This document shows positions 12,928 through 26,639 of a stretch of DNA of 64,000 bases, one piece after another. The notes beneath the pieces are model-generated. The model was not told the origin of the DNA, searched no databases, and was given only the letters and a program-made list of their open reading frames with translations. Location: the NCBI RefSeq assembly GCF_032854445.1, contig NC_088303.1:35631265-35695264 (forward strand), given 5' to 3'. Position numbers and translations under genes: made by a program. Source of the DNA: Liolophura sinensis (taxonomy: Eukaryota; Mollusca; Polyplacophora; Chitonida; Chitonidae). Every line of letters begins with the position of its first letter. The stretch's first letter is position 1.

Positions 12928-14787
12928 TATGTTACGAAAAGGACACATGATGCTTTTAAATATCGGTTAAATGCGGCGAAACCCTGTAACATTTTTCAGG
13001 TGATTTTCTCATTGATGAATCCGCGAAGTATATCAGGTGTGAAATTTTCTTGCATACTGAGGCATTCTCCGCTTTAAATAGACTTAACCCGAAGTTCATC
13101 CTCCAGGAAAAAACAAATTCCTTGTCCTTTCAAGACATTTAAATATTTACATTGTACTTAACCCTTGTCTGTACGACTAGCGCTTCCAGTCTAGCAGTTT
13201 TTAGGATGGCTAGTTTACAATGGAAATGTATCATTTTCTCTATTTAAAAAGATCTTAAACTTTTTGGGCTGTGCTTTTTATGTCGTTTTCTTACATTCCA
13301 GGGGAAGCGCACGCCAGATGACAACTCTTGTACAATCTATTTTCACATTAATGGCCTCCTTAGGTTGTCTTTTGTGGAAATTAAGCGGCCGTGGCCAACT
13401 TTTTTTATGTAATTCATTATTCAGCTTGAGTTTTCCCATTAAAATGCTAAGAATCTTCCAGGAAAAGTTTTTAAAGTGCCAAAAAGCGTTTTTTTCCTCA
13501 GTCCACAATTCCGTTCAAATGAAGGGGGTCGACGCCAATGACTGTCCCTTGCAAAGAAACTGTTTGGGGAGGGCGGGGGGGGGGGGGGGCGTGTGGGATA
13601 TTTTACACAGCTCTTTATTCTAATCTACACCACCATTGTACAACACATGCCCAGAAACTCCTACAGATAAGGAATTACCAAGCACAGTCAGGGGCCGCGT
13701 TGCCCATTTCTGGGGGAAAAAACACAATCTCCCTGCTAAAGATAGCCAGTGGAGAGTTGTAATGTTTGTTTATCCCGCACCCTCTTTGCACTCGGGACAC
13801 GCTTTGCATTTAACAGTGTTACTGACACTTTCCATTTGGTAAGCAATGTTTTGCACAGCGTGTAAGGGCATTTGCAATTTTTTAACGTTCAAAAACTGTA
13901 ATTATTATTCAAATCCGTTTGCTGTTTCTGGATGACATAATTCTTGGGCTGCTATATAATTAGTGGAATACTAGCCAAAAACAATTGTCTATCTGCGTCT
14001 TGTAAACAATTGATTCTGACATTTAGCGTGAAAAAATGACCAAGGCGCAATAATGATAACATTAATAACATCAACAACAATTCCATCGTCTCCATATATG
14101 GGATGTTCAAAAATAAAACCGACAAAAGAACTACGAGAAATCCATGTTAACTCTTCTTTCCTGTCGTATGTCCTATGTTTGCTGAGGTAGTAGGTTCTAC
14201 ATAAGCACTGCAGCGGGACATCAGAAGACGATGTGTTTTTACTGCGATTATGACCTGTGAATTCTGTCTTAGCTCACCACTGGTTGATGCATTCTCCCTC
14301 TATGATAAATTCCCTCGATGGCAAATCAATGTTTATAAGACTCTGACAGTCCATATACCTTGTGGCGATGGACTGTCTAGTCTAGATAGTTTTATTGGCC
14401 TGGAGCATCGTACATTATTTGTTATATGACACTGAATTTCTCTTTTATGCTTGATTGTGAGTTCGTCGTCATTTAGAGGCGCAGATTTTACAGGCAATTG
14501 ACTGAGAAACTGGCTGACAAATGTGAATTCAAATTTCGGAATGCGTCCCAATCAAATTCACGTGCATGTCATGCAAATCAACTTTCATTGTACTGGTGTG
14601 TTTAAATGACTATGATACGTCGTGAACAGCCGAAATTTCATCAGGAACTGGAATAACTCTCGCATTTTATTTACAATTTTGGATATAAAAGTTCCAAAAA
14701 AAAGAATCAAAAAGGATTTCCACCATCTATTAAACTCTCACAGATATGGATAGGTCATCACTTTGTGAAGTCTTTGAATACATCTGT
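12928..14787. other. non-coding stretch with a poly-G tract
   Basis: A G-rich run lies at about 13566-13590. The open frames that cross it (for example 13264-13623, +) are low-complexity in that part and have no domain. Nothing else is recognised. Confidence 0.45.
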
Positions 14788-14914
14788 TGTGCACGGGGCT
14801 TTTCCTTGTGCACAGAGCTTACCATTGTGCAAACGTCTGTCCATTGTATACAGACTTTGCTATTGTGCGCTGGTATTTTCGTTGTGCACATGCCTTTCCG
14901 GTGTGGGTGTTTAC
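14788..14914. repeat. 19-bp minisatellite, about 6.5 copies
   Basis: Units start at 14788, 14807, 14826, 14845, 14864, 14883 and 14902 (partial). Each begins with TGTGCACA or a variant (TGTATACA, TGTGCGCT). The exact 19-base spacing persists although units differ at several positions. Overlapping open frames on both strands (14746-15111 +, 14730-15080 -) owe much of their length to this array. Confidence 0.85.
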
Positions 14915-15879
14915 ACGTGACATATGGATTAAAGAACTGTTCAAATGTCTCTTTGAAAGTTGAACCAAACGAAATACACACAACTGACGAAGAATCAAAG
15001 AGTTGGAGGAATTCGTTACGTGCTAATCCGAACAAGCCTAGAAGCAAACAAGAGATCCTCGCCCCTACCGTCCATAACACAAGGAGCCAGGTGGAAATAA
15101 ATGTTGACTGATATCTCTTATATTAAATGTGCCTGTAGGATAACTCAGCCCTATAGGATATCGCAGATTAAGACAGAAGAGTCATGTAATGTATATGATG
15201 AAGAGATGAAACTACGTCTGTTTCAAGAAGGTTTATGTCCATTTTCATTTGCTGTATCGTTCTAGGTGTACCTCACTTTGCAACGTTTTGGTTGCAAGAC
15301 ACCTGCTCATCAATTTTCAAGCCTGTAGAATTCATTTTCTTTGTGATACATATTTGTGATAGTGTAATGGATTACATCATCCTTGCCGTGGTCAAAACAA
15401 AAGCAAGTGAGATTGAAGGAATGAAAATCAGTTGAAGTGGCTATACCTGAATCAAAAATGTTCCTTCATAAAGCAAGTCCGTTGTTTACTATACCAAACA
15501 AATATCAGAAAGTCATTTTCGTATTCTGTTTATATGAAAGTTGTGGGAGCAGGACATGTGTCAGTGTGTTATCGTCTCTGGGCCTAAACTCTAATACTCT
15601 GGGTAAATCAGAAAGTTTGGACCCAAATACTCAAAACACAAAAAACTTATTCGAAATAGTACGTAAGACTGCAAATCCAGACAATTTGATTAATCAACGT
15701 AGACATTTTTATTTTCAAAACCTGATTTTGACTTTATTTGTGTTTTTTAACAACGAAGACGATAGACGAAACCCTTGAGTTGCTTCTTAAAATCTTTCGT
15801 GTCAACTCATTTCAAAGTACACTCTCTTATATCGAAGCCTTTACTTATTAAGCACCTGCTGCATACACCGTGTGAAGGA
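14915..15879. other. non-coding stretch, no gene recognised
   Basis: Two adjacent + strand open frames (15235-15435 and 15437-15778) have no recognisable domain. The sequence is AT-rich and I see no repeats. Confidence 0.4.
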
Positions 15880-15957
15880 AGCGGACTGGAGCGGAGTGGT
15901 TAACGTTCTCAATGTCCAATCAATATGATACCCGAGGTGTTGATTCAAACCCAACTC
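15880..15957 (+). pseudogene. tRNA-like sequence (Leu/Ser type), probably a pseudogene or SINE head
   Basis: GCGGAGTGGTTAAC resembles the A box of Leu or Ser tRNAs (GGCCGAGTGGTTAAG). About 45 bases later TTGATTCAAACCC resembles a B box. Stems are imperfect and no CCA-side pairing is evident. It is listed only as a possible polymerase III promoter relic. Confidence 0.3.
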
Positions 15958-17909
15958 CGTACAGTGAATTTGTAGACTCTCGTGGGCTCACTGTTTGTGG
16001 GAACTTAATAACAATAAGCAGTCAACCACGCTCGTAAGACATTTTGGGCAGTGTAACGTAGAAAACCACTTCTTTGCGCCAACATAGTGCATATATCGGT
16101 ACATCTTCTGTATCGGTACAGAAAGTTCATCAGAAACTTGACTTCGGTGTTTTTTTCCCAAGCTCTCTCATTTCCTCCACCGATAAAACTGGCATCATCG
16201 CCAAAATGAAAAATTTTTGAGTAAAGGGTGAAATAAAGAACAATGAGAAAAAGAATCAAACATGGAGACGAATGCAGTACTTTAATTATCACTAGCTATT
16301 TTACTGCTGGAACTAATCGCGCTATTTGCATGTTACCTTAGCTAGCTAATTGAGAGATGTTTGTTTTTGTGTATATCACATGTTTGATTCTGATTCTGTG
16401 ATTACTCCATAGCTACGGGGAGGCGTTTGAATCACGTATGGTAAACATGTAGAGCTGGGTCAGTCTTATTTGGTAAACATGTAGAGCTGAATCAATCTTA
16501 TCCAGCAAAAGACGCGTTCCCAGCTACCAAGTAAACTATGACTGTTCCCACGTTGAGTTGAGCTGATTAACAAGGCTTCGATATCTATATTTGCTCATTT
16601 ATTTGATACTTTTTTCCTGTACTAAATACAACTAGTCTTATTGGTCAATATTTGGTGTGCCGAGTGCTTTCCTTCCCACAACTGACGTGGTTCTTGAGCA
16701 GGATGGAGATTGTGCTCCTGTATTATACATACGATGAAGACTGACATTAATTTCCAATCAAACACGCTTTATAGTACAAAGTGTGTGTTTAGCCGCCCAA
16801 GCTGAAGCTCTGTTATCTGGTATAAAATCAGGTGTTTCGTTTTCACCTTGTCAACATCGTTCCCTTACAAAATAGTCCGAAAAAGTGTTTTTTGCCCGCA
16901 GAGATCTCTTTGTGGTTTTTGACTTATCTCCCAGGAGACCAGCCTGAAAGTGAAATGATTTATTACATCCATGCTTTGGCTTATTACTTTTCTTTCTAAA
17001 TTCCATCAAAGCATTTGTGCTATAGGGTATCCAGTGGCAAAGTTTGCACATTATGCCCTTTATGACTCAGAATTGGGCAGTTGGCAACGCAACGTTAAAT
17101 TTCAGTCATCTATTAAGACAAAATACCAACTGCCCTTACTTCGGGGGTTATTGTAGCTGATTTGCTTTAAATACACGGCAATTCTCAACTGCAGCGATGT
17201 GCTCTCGGGATTCTTGTTTGTGGAGTGCATTTTTGAAATCCGCATGCGTCGCAGCTTGTAACCTTACATAGCTCATTTGTTCTTGTTTCTGGATATGTAT
17301 TGTCCTAGAAATCTTTATAAAGAAGGTGGCCACGAAAAAAACAACCCTAAAACCATTTCAAGACATAATGGCCGACAAAAAATCCCCAATTAAAAGACAA
17401 ACCATCAACAATATTTGTCTTTTTGTGGTTTGTCTTTACCATGCGTTAAGGTAACTAACCGGAAGAAGAAATAGGAGCTTTAGACAGTTTAGGATCAAAG
17501 AAAACCCTTCTTTTTCTTTCTGGATACTTCTAGTCTTTCCTCGATGACAAACTTAATCTGTTGGTTCTTTGAGTGCTGAGAAAACATTGACATTAAAAAG
17601 AGTGCAACTGTGTTTTTTTTGCATCGTTCCTTTTTAAGTTTCCTGTCTATGTCACCTATTTTTGCAGGCCAACAGAAATGTACAGAAATACTTTAGAATC
17701 AGGAGAGGATTGTATTTTAAATCAACGCAGTGAGTGTAGTACATTTATATCGCCATATATCATTATCAACGGATCATCTTAACTATTTATAAGTTTATAA
17801 GATTTCTTTACATTTGTGATTATTGCATTGATGAGCCTGTGTCATTTAAACCATTAATCGTTTAAATTGAAATTCTAAACCAGTCAGCTTCTAACACCTG
17901 CTGAAATTT
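15958..17909. other. non-coding stretch, nothing recognised
   Basis: There are short open frames only, with no repeat array or mobile-element block that I can identify. Confidence 0.45.
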
Positions 17910-18100
17910 GATTTATTTAGCTATTTATGTGATTGGTATTTCACTTATGCGATGGCGGCCGGCATTATGGTGGGAGGAAAGCGGACAGAGCCCGGAGGAA
18001 TCCCACGACCACCCGCAGGCTGCTGGAGGACCTTTCCTGGACGACAGGAGAGGAAGCCATCTTGAGCGGACGTGAACAGAACCACTTGGCCACGTAGGGG
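17910..18100 (-). mobile_element. SINE family 1, shortened and rearranged copy
   Basis: Read on the minus strand it has a shortened head (TACGTGGCCAAGTGGTTCTG), the GGCTTCCTCTCCTGTCGTC body block, GGTCGTGGGATTCCTCCGGG and CCACCATAATGCCGGCCGCC. It then goes from GTGAAATA straight into CCAATCACATAAATAG. Compared with full copies, about 22 bases of the tail (TTCTTGAGTACGGCGTAAAA) and much of the tRNA head are missing. Confidence 0.82.
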
Positions 18101-20634
18101 GATCTTAAATCTGTCGAATTCTATACCGCCTGTTGGTGACGGTTCGCTGTGTTAAAAAATATTGCTTCTATTAACCTCGCTTATACACCTCAATACAGGG
18201 CGGGTAGCGAGTTAGTCTCACCTCTTTGCTTCACTTTGCTGACTGTATTCATTTGGAACCTCAGTATCTCGCTGTTTAGGCCAGGAATACAGCGCTGTCT
18301 TACTCTTACTGCTGCCATTCGGTACCTCATTGCCTTGCTACCTCGCAATGTATTACAAAGGTCAAGGTAGCGAAAGGTCATCTCTCGCCTTCTGTGGTGT
18401 TCAACTATCATACATGTACTGCTCCTGCATTTACCTCCATTTTGTCTCAATAACGCTGTGATCAGCTGTCATTGTTGTGCTAGCAACATACTGTTCAGGT
18501 CACTTTTGTCAAAGTGCTCCTAAAAACGTTTTGTCCGAATACCGCCACTATATCGCTGCAGTAGTGCCGAAGTGGTGTTACACCATAAGCATTTCATTTA
18601 TTCTTGCCCAAAAAGCGCTACATGCACCACCATCTTGACCCCCAAAACCCATCTTGACCCCCCAAAACCCTGTATTTATCTACATGTATCCTTGTTCAGC
18701 TACCAACACTTAGCCGTCCCAAGTCCCCATGCTGCTCTATCGCCTCACTCCAAAAAAACCGAATTATTGCATATTCTTTTTTCCCACTTTTCAATATACG
18801 ATCATATGATATTCCACAAAACATAATGTGCAAAAAGGTCACGCGCTCAAGCAAAGGTTCACAGACAAAGGCCATCAATCACGTGCTAATATCCCATGAT
18901 CACGTGCGTTTTTTCTATTGCGGTTACCTCCCTTGGTGTGCTTCTCTGGCGGCTCTTTTGTGTAAATTAAACAACCTGATGATGCAGTTTTCGGTATAAT
19001 AAAAGATTCAAGTTGAGAGATGGAACATCAATAATTGTCGGGCACCGACAAGTGATATACATCAATTCTCTCGAGCTGACAATTCCTGATATCCCACCCA
19101 CAGACATGCATTAACTTACACCATATATGAGATGTCTGTCAGGCCTTGTAAGTTGCGATGTCTTTTCACCAGTGTTTTAACTTCAAACTCCACATGAAAA
19201 CGTTCGATCTTGGCCGTTACTTGGGCAAGATTTTGTCATCATTTATTTTTCCTCTAGGGAAACCCAAGCACTTATTCTCCTTTAAGATGTCAGTGTCTGC
19301 GATCTCGGAATTGCTGTCCCGGCGATGTCTGACAGAAACATCTCTGGTTGTCGATTACAGCGAGAAATTTGACTGTCCCCCAGGGACACATCAACTCACG
19401 AGAGCACCTGGGCGTCCACATATATGGTGCCCATTTCTAGTGAATCAGACTTAAGTCGGTCTCTGATATATTGTTAAACCACCACGTAAAGGATGAGGGT
19501 CGAGATTGTTTATTCTGACATGGGTCATGCTTTATTAATGCTAATTCAATCTTCGGTGAGCATGCGTTCAAAGGCGGTATTTTTGTGTTAGTAGTGGCTT
19601 AAGGCACTGTCTGGCTTCTCCGACCGTATGCTTTTGTTTTCCTACATTTTCCTGTGGGGAAATTCGCGGATTAAATGGGTATTTGTCTTGCATTTTTTAT
19701 TCTTTCTAGAACCACACCAGCTGATCCTAACCGGATAGCAGCCTACCGCAGTGCAATGCCACCCGCCTTTAGAAACTGCACCTCTCATCTTCCTGCCCTC
19801 CGCAAAAAATCCGCTTGACGATCTTTTCTTTAATTTTGTGAAGACAAAAGACAATAAATCTATTTATAGTCAGATACGCGGTAAATGACGCACAAAGTTT
19901 AATGACTACATTAACGCTTTAGCAGAATCACAAAGCTGTGTAGTTCAGTTTGATCTTTGACGTGGCATCGAGGTTTTGCGTAATTTTGTAACCGTGAGTC
20001 GTTTAGACCCCTTAACAAGGAGTTAAAATCTTTGATCTTGTTGGAAACTGTCGTGATTTGCTACAGAGTATCAAGGTAAAATAAATAAGCATCTTTACAG
20101 GGAATCAAAGATAAAAGAGCCGTGGAGTGCAGGTTAAAAATAATTTCAGAAAAAAGGGCGCAAGGAAGGTTGGTCTCTTCCGGGTTAGAGACACTCCCTC
20201 AAGGATGGATGCTTCCTTGATGAAAAGCAGTTTTTGTGTTGTGTCGGAAACACCCTCTGGCTAGTACAGGCAGGCAAATTACAACACGTACACTTCATTG
20301 AGCTGATTTCTTTGAGTGAAAACGCTTGCCTTGTGACATGATTCCGTGATGAATTGGTGTTGTCGCCGAGGGATATGAACACCCTGATACTGGTCGTCTC
20401 ACACCTTGCAGGAAAAGGCTGGCTCTGTAATTCTGATTGTTTATCAGCGGTCTTAGAAGGAATAACACGGTCCTCCGCCGAGATGACAACACCTTTGAGA
20501 ACTCATTCCCGCTGTAAAAACAAACACGTGTTCTTTGCAGTAAGAAGTGTTTCTTTGAAGGCTGTTTCCAAAAACAAAAAACTTCAACTTTAACCTTAAA
20601 CTTCATTAGAACTGTCTCATGGTCTAGATTTGTC
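18101..20634. other. non-coding stretch, nothing recognised
   Basis: Open frames of up to 103 codons (20295-20606, -) show no domain. A short local repeat of CATCTTGACCCCC-AAAACCC lies at 18626-18670. Confidence 0.45.
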
Positions 20635-20712
20635 TTGTTTTGTTTTTTTTTTTGTTTTTTTTTTTTTTTGTTTTTTCTTTCATTGTTTTTTTTTATTTTT
20701 TTCGTTTTTTGT
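20635..20712. repeat. T-rich low-complexity tract
   Basis: Runs of T interrupted by single G or C extend for almost 80 bases. The Phe-rich open frame across it is a composition artefact. It could be the A tail of a minus-strand retroposed element, but I recognise no body next to it. Confidence 0.8.
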
Positions 20713-21242
20713 TATTAGACTGTCATTACGAGAAAAAAATCCCTGGATTCATGTCAGTAGCTTATACTCAGCCGCAGTGTTGTGGTGTAATTTCCCATCG
20801 TAATCAGAAGTATTCGAATTCACCCTCGGTCTGGCAGGATATAGGCACACTCATATAGGCATTCGCTAGGTCAGACGAGTTTTGGCACACACCCAACCAT
20901 ATTCAGGGGGTTTGTGCATTCTTCCCTTCCTTCTGTCCGACCTTGACGATGCCCTTGTGTCCGTGTACACAATCTAACGTTCATTGGCGCCCAATGCTCT
21001 GGCCAGTGGTGTGCATATATGTACTTCACACGTGGAAAGGCTTGTCAGTAAATTGCCAATGGTTTATTCCTGTCCCACACGTTTTTTCCAACCCATGAAA
21101 CTAACCCCCATTATGTATGGGGAAAATGCTTTACTATATCGTTAAACATAAACAATAAAATAAATATATACATCAAACATAGACAGAGGTGCTACCTCCA
21201 GCCCATTCGGTTCCTTAACTTTTGGCGACCCTATCTCCTCAT

Positions 21243-21600
21243 TGAACAGTCATGGGTGTGCACGCGAAACCTTCGCCAAACCTTTACCTTCCACCACCAT
21301 TGAACAATCAAAAGCGTGCAAACGACACTTTCGCCAAACCTGTACTTTCTGGCATCATTGGACAATCAAAAGTATACACGCGACACTTTCGCCAAGCCTG
21401 CACATTCCACCACCAGTGAACAACCAAAAGTGTACACTCAACACATTCCACCATCATTGGGCATTCTAAACTGTGCACGCGACACTTTCTCCTGGTCGTT
21501 ACCTTACACAATCAGGGAACAATCAAAAGTGTGCTCTTGACCCAAAAGTGTGCTCTTGACCCATGCACCTTACACCACCTTTAAACAATCCGGCGTGCAT
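21243..21600. repeat. 58-bp minisatellite, about six copies
   Basis: Units start near 21243, 21301, 21359, 21417, 21458 and 21515. The core is TGAACAATCAAAAGTGTRCA, then GCGACACTTTCGCCAA, then CCTTCCACCACCATTG. The first three steps are exactly 58 bases. The fourth unit lacks 17 bases, and a short CCAAAAGTGTGCTCTTGACC duplication lies in the last one. Open frames across it are translations of the repeat. Confidence 0.88.
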
Positions 21601-21772
21601 TGAACTTTTCGTCATATCATTCGAGTATGAAATGAACCGTAATCTTGGAAAAACCAGAATGCTATATTTGTCACAGATTTGCTGGCACTTATTTCTTTGC
21701 TAAGGTGAATACGCTCTTTTTGTGCAGCGAATTCGTTGTCTGGCATAAATCACTCGCTGTGGTGAGCGGGCC

Positions 21773-22180
21773 GTAGTTCAGTGAGGAGTGAGTGAGTGAG
21801 TGCTTGGGGTTTAACGTCGTACTCAACAATTTTTCAGATGACGAAGGAATCATTAGGGTGCATGCACGTGTAATTGTGCCTCCTTGTTGCGTAATTGTGC
21901 CTCCTTGTTGCAGGACGGATTTCCACCGCTCTTTTATTTAGTGCTGCATCACTGAGACGACTTACCGAAGGCAAGTAAGCCGCCCCGCCCGAGCCATTAT
22001 ACTGATACGGGTCAACCAGTCGTTGCACTATCCCCTTCATGCTGAACGCCAAGCGAGGAAGTTACAACTTCCTCTTTTAAAATCTTAGGTGTGACTCGAC
22101 AAGGATTGATCCTGGATCTACCGGTCCCGAAGCGGACGCTCTAACCAGCTGTGCTATCCGGGCCGGTAGTTCAGTGAGGA
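21773..22180 (-). mobile_element. SINE family 2, full-length copy with perfect 15-bp target-site duplications
   Basis: The element proper is 21788-22165 on the minus strand, flanked by GTAGTTCAGTGAGGA at 21773-21787 and 22166-22180. Its head is tRNA-like: GGATAGCACAGCTGGTTAGA (A box), then GGATCAATCC (B box). A body follows, shared with the copy at 31004, and the tail has CTGAAAAATTGTTGAGTACG and (CACT)n. A 21-base piece of the body (GCCTCCTTGTTGC part) is tandemly duplicated near 21871-21911. The intact duplications suggest a fairly recent insertion. Confidence 0.93.
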
Positions 22181-25100
22181 AGAAGAGCAGTCACAAGGCA
22201 TTCGTGGTATTGGGTTATCAGATCCTATGAACGAGACATATTTGTAGACTTCCCCTCTCTTAATTATCCTTGTTGCTTTGGTTAAATAAGCGTTTACCCA
22301 GTCTTACGTCCGTTGGAGACCAACTGTCTTCCACGAAAATGGTGTCCAAGTTTGTACGCCATACGTGGAAAAGTTCGTCAGTGCCAACCATGCTTATCCC
22401 AAGGCACTCGAGACGTGGATTTTGGTTCATCTATGTGATACCAATACCATTTTTATATTTAGGGAACAAAATACACAATGTATCTCGTCTGAATAAAAGA
22501 AAATAATAACTGCAAGATCAACTGTTGGGCATGATTCCGACCCATAGCCGTTTCCAGTCTCTATTTATCAAATCCTAAAACGTATCTGCTAAGTAAGTCA
22601 GCTTGATATATATATAAGTTAACACAGCCCATGTTGACAAGTTCAATGTTGTGTTATTCTCAGTGAAAGACCTTTTCAAAGTTGCGTGTTTCTTAAGTCA
22701 AACAAGCACTGCGATTTGTTCATGAGGCACTAATTACTTCACGTGGAGATGGGCTCAGGGAACTTCGGAAACCTGTCACTCTCAAACAGACAATGCCTAC
22801 GGTGTGACGGCATGTGAAATGAAAGTGTAAGCTGACTTAGCTGTCAATTAATATTTCACATATTGCTGATGGCTCTAGTAAAACGATAGCATAGGTTTGA
22901 ACTTTGCAAATATTAATGCCATGAATGGATTACCAATATTTGCCAAATATTAATATAGATCACATATACAGGTGACATGATGAGTGTTTTGGGGAGGGCT
23001 CAATATTCTTCAGCCACCTGGAACCCATGTTTCCATAGACGTGGTGAATAAGGCAACTAATATTTCACAATAATTTATTTATGAACATAAGAACACGTCA
23101 ATGTGCTTTAGAACGTCCTCTCATATTTCACAGTAAATTTTTTTACTGTAAGATACGTTGGGACATCTGAGGGATAAAATATCCTGTGACATGAATACAT
23201 ATTTCCTTGTCATATCCAATCCTCGGTCTGGCACTACCCACTCTAAAAAATATCTGCTAATTTTAACAGAAACTTTGTTGTCTGCGTGATGCTGGAATGC
23301 ATTCTTGTATTGCAGCGGATAATTACGTCTGTATAATACATTTAACTCAAATATTCTATTAACTCAACAGAAGAATCGTATGGAATTTATCTCGGAAGCT
23401 TTTATATAGACCGGCATATCATGTGTAACAAGATGGCGCCTCTTGCAGTATGAGATCTTTACATGTTGACGGGAAACGCGTAATCGTCCGTTACTTTTGA
23501 ATCACAATCTGTTCGGTTAAGGTCTGTAAAGCTCGTCATTTTCGGACTGTATCTAATACCGCTTAACCTGGGGCTAGTGGCCGTAAAGGTAGCCATTCTC
23601 ATTACATCTGCATGATGCCTTTATGAACAGTTGCAATCAAAGCGCGACTGAGATACCTTGCTTAATTTATTATTTTATTTGACCTGGAACTCTTTCATGG
23701 ACTACGAATTTGAACTGATATGGAATTCATGCCTGGAATATCCACTGTCTGCCCGGCATCAATGAAAACTGATGGCAGCTTCTCTCTTGTGTGTTGCCGG
23801 CTTTATTTCTTATTTGTATAATTTGTTACATACCTTTATCTTTGGGAGCTAGTGTTAAACGTTGTTTTGGAAATGGATCTTGCGATTATCGACTTGGAAC
23901 GCCCTTTACGGACTACGAATGGTATATGAATGTCGGACATCACGCTTATATTAACAGAATATTATGTTGAACATGACAGAGTATTATGGTATAATAAAAG
24001 AGTACAGCATCACTCAGACAGTAGACTTTCTGTTAAAATTAAACAGATTATTTTTATTAGTGTAGCTGTTGCTATAGAGCCCGTTTGCTATATAACAACT
24101 TGGATATATGTGTTCACAGCATGCTGCAGGTGTGCAGCGTTAAGCCTTTATGCGAGCAAATAATAAATCAATGAATTCTATGCCCTTACGCTATCTTGGA
24201 AGTATTTTCAGGGATGAAGGTACGTGTGGTAATATCCAATGAGCCTGTGATGGTTTAGAAACCATCATGACCGTGGGGCACACACCCCCTTACGTACAGC
24301 GGCCAGAGAAACCAATGCTATTTGCACATAGCCTGTTGTGTTTTGACGAACCCTCTTCTCCAAGGTAGGCCTAATCAGCGGTAGGAAGTTTTTCCCGGAG
24401 CACAGCACGATAAGGGCCTTTGGAATTGTATCTGATTATTGGCCCATTATACGACTCGGCGAAAAAGAAGTGAACTGCACGCAGTATTATATGTTACCAT
24501 GGTGATTTTAATGACTGCTATGGACTAGAAAGAGAACTGTGACAGTGTCTTAGACAAACAATTAAAATTACCCCATATGTATTCAGAAATGATAGGCAGC
24601 CGAGCACTGTTGCTCCATGGAAATAGCAGTATTGTGCACGATTATCTGTGCTTGATCTTCTTTGTTTCCCGCAGCGAATAAGGCTCCTATGATTTTTATG
24701 AGAGCGCGAACCGTGGCCTTGATGAAGAATTTGCCCAGGTGAGCATTCACGGACACAAAATTATTATAATACTGTTGTATTGCTCTCGGGGCCATGGTAA
24801 CAATAGTTGGTATTCTATGGGATCTTACAGGGTAATATGACACATGTCTACCTATATGCAATATGTGTACATGCCGCAATGGTATAAGTGAGAAATTCAA
24901 CTTTGAAACCTTGGCTGAAAACATCAATTATTGCGGCATAAGTCCCCCACGATCTAGCAGATGAACTCTGTATTTACCTGGGTTACCTAAACAGACTTAC
25001 CTTATCAGTCACCCTGCGGCCCCTCTCCTTTCAGACTGACTACAGTAGGACTTTGGTGCAACACGGAGAAGCATCGAATGAACATTGACCCTCTACCTGT

Positions 25101-25825
25101 GGACAAAGTGATGAACGATATTAGTAGTGAAGTTAATACCCAATGACGAAATGAAGGTGTTCTTTGTACACCAGGGTAAAGAGCACATGTTTTCATTGTG
25201 ACCGTTAGCTTACTACATAAACTACAAATGGCAGTAAATGGGGGAATTGAAAGGTAGCACTTACATTTCCGTATGGCAGATTTTTTGGTTTCATTAATCC
25301 AAGCCCGACCGATTTTGTAATGATTTGTTCTGTGGTCTCATACTCTTCCAATTTAATCCACACAAGTTTGGTGTTCAGACAGCAATGGAAAAGAGTCTCC
25401 TCGTAAAATATCAGGAACATTGCGATCTGCAAGCATACAGATGAGGCATAAAACTGATACGCCGTATACTGTGGCAAAGAAAGGCAATAACAGACCGACG
25501 GAGGAAGCTCCCATCTACTACATATATATGTGACACGAAGTTAATTTTATACCAGAGCCCAAAATAGCTGCGCCAAAGTAAACAAGTCTTTATTTATAAT
25601 AAACGTCGAACAATCGTCGGCAAACAAATGAAGACTTTGCGTCATTACTCATGTTCCAGTCAGATTCATGACGTTCGCGTTGGCCCCATGGCCAACCAAA
25701 ACTCACTCAAAAAAGAGATATCAAGATGTCCATCCACAAACCAAGAACTAGTCCATGTTGAGGCGGGTGTGTTTTTTTTTTGTGAGACAATCAGAAACAC
25801 AATATCGTTCAACATAATGCTGCAA
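22181..25825. other. non-coding stretch, no gene recognised
   Basis: The longest open frame is 114 codons (24583-24927, -), without a domain I recognise. No repeat array is seen. The block is intergenic or intronic. Confidence 0.45.
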
Positions 25826-26065
25826 ACAACGTGATAACATAATGCTGGCCACACATTGTTGACAGTATAATGCAATGTAGGCAACATTACACGTAATCGC
25901 AGGATGTTGACGACCTACCACAATGTTGACAAGAGCATACTATGTTGACAACATACCACACTATGTTGACTGCATACCTCAATGTTGATAACATCACATA
26001 TTGTTGACAACATAACACTGGCGTCACAGTGAGGACAACGCCATGTTGACAATGCAGTGTTGACA
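25826..26065. repeat. degenerate minisatellite, unit about 19-22 bp
   Basis: ATGTTGACAACATA and variants recur at about 20-base steps, most regularly from 25910 to 26065. TGTTGACAACA is itself a short inverted repeat (TGTTG/CAACA). Minus-strand open frames here just translate the repeat. Confidence 0.7.
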
Positions 26066-26380
26066 TGCGCTGACGCATAACCATATGTAGCTGATGCCTT
26101 TTTAGGAATGTGGCTAAGCGATGATCTTACTCTTATGTAGAAGGCATATTTCATGCAGTTGCATTTTTATCTGTCGGCTTTCATAAAGTAACGAGAATAT
26201 CCTTCTTTAACTCTAAGGACTTTTCAGTTATATCGATTTAGGTAAAGCTTTTTAGCCAGGTATTGTTGCAATTTCCCCCTTGACGGTACCCGTCGCCATG
26301 GTATCAAAGTTAGCCACTGTGTAAAGAAAACATTGTACAAAGAAGTTCAGTGGCTTAAAGGGTCGCTAAGAATTCCTGTT

Positions 26381-26639
26381 GATTTATTTGATTGATCTTT
26401 TACGCCATCGTCAGAAATATTTCACTTATACAACGGCGGCCAGCATTCTGGTGGGAGGAAACCGGGCAAAGCCCGGAGGAAATCCACGACCATCCGCAGG
26501 TTGCTGGAGGACTTTCCCACGTACGGACAGAGAGGAAGTCAGAATGAGCTAGACTTGAACTCGCAGCGACCGCAATGGTGAGAGGTTCCTGAGCCATTTT
26601 ACCGCGTTGGAGTGCCAACGACTTCTGCCACAAAGGCCC
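26381..26639 (-). mobile_element. SINE family 1, full-length minus-strand copy
   Basis: On the minus strand the order is tRNA-like head (GGGCCTTTGTGGCAGAAGTC), AATGGCTCAGGAACCTCTCA, GCGAGTTCAAGTCTAGCTCA (B-box side), then TACGTGGGAAAGTCCTCCAG. CCACCAGAATGCTGGCCGCC, GTGAAATATTTCTGACGATG and a CAATCAAATAAATC end follow. I found no clear target-site duplication. A 91-codon open frame (26400-26675) is largely SINE sequence, not a gene. Confidence 0.9.

Noticed and set aside
14730-15111. Overlapping open frames of 116 and 121 codons on opposite strands
   Set aside because: A third of their length is the 19-bp minisatellite, whose lack of stops keeps both strands open.
20640-20858. Phe-rich membrane-like peptide
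   Set aside because: It is the translation of a poly-T tract.
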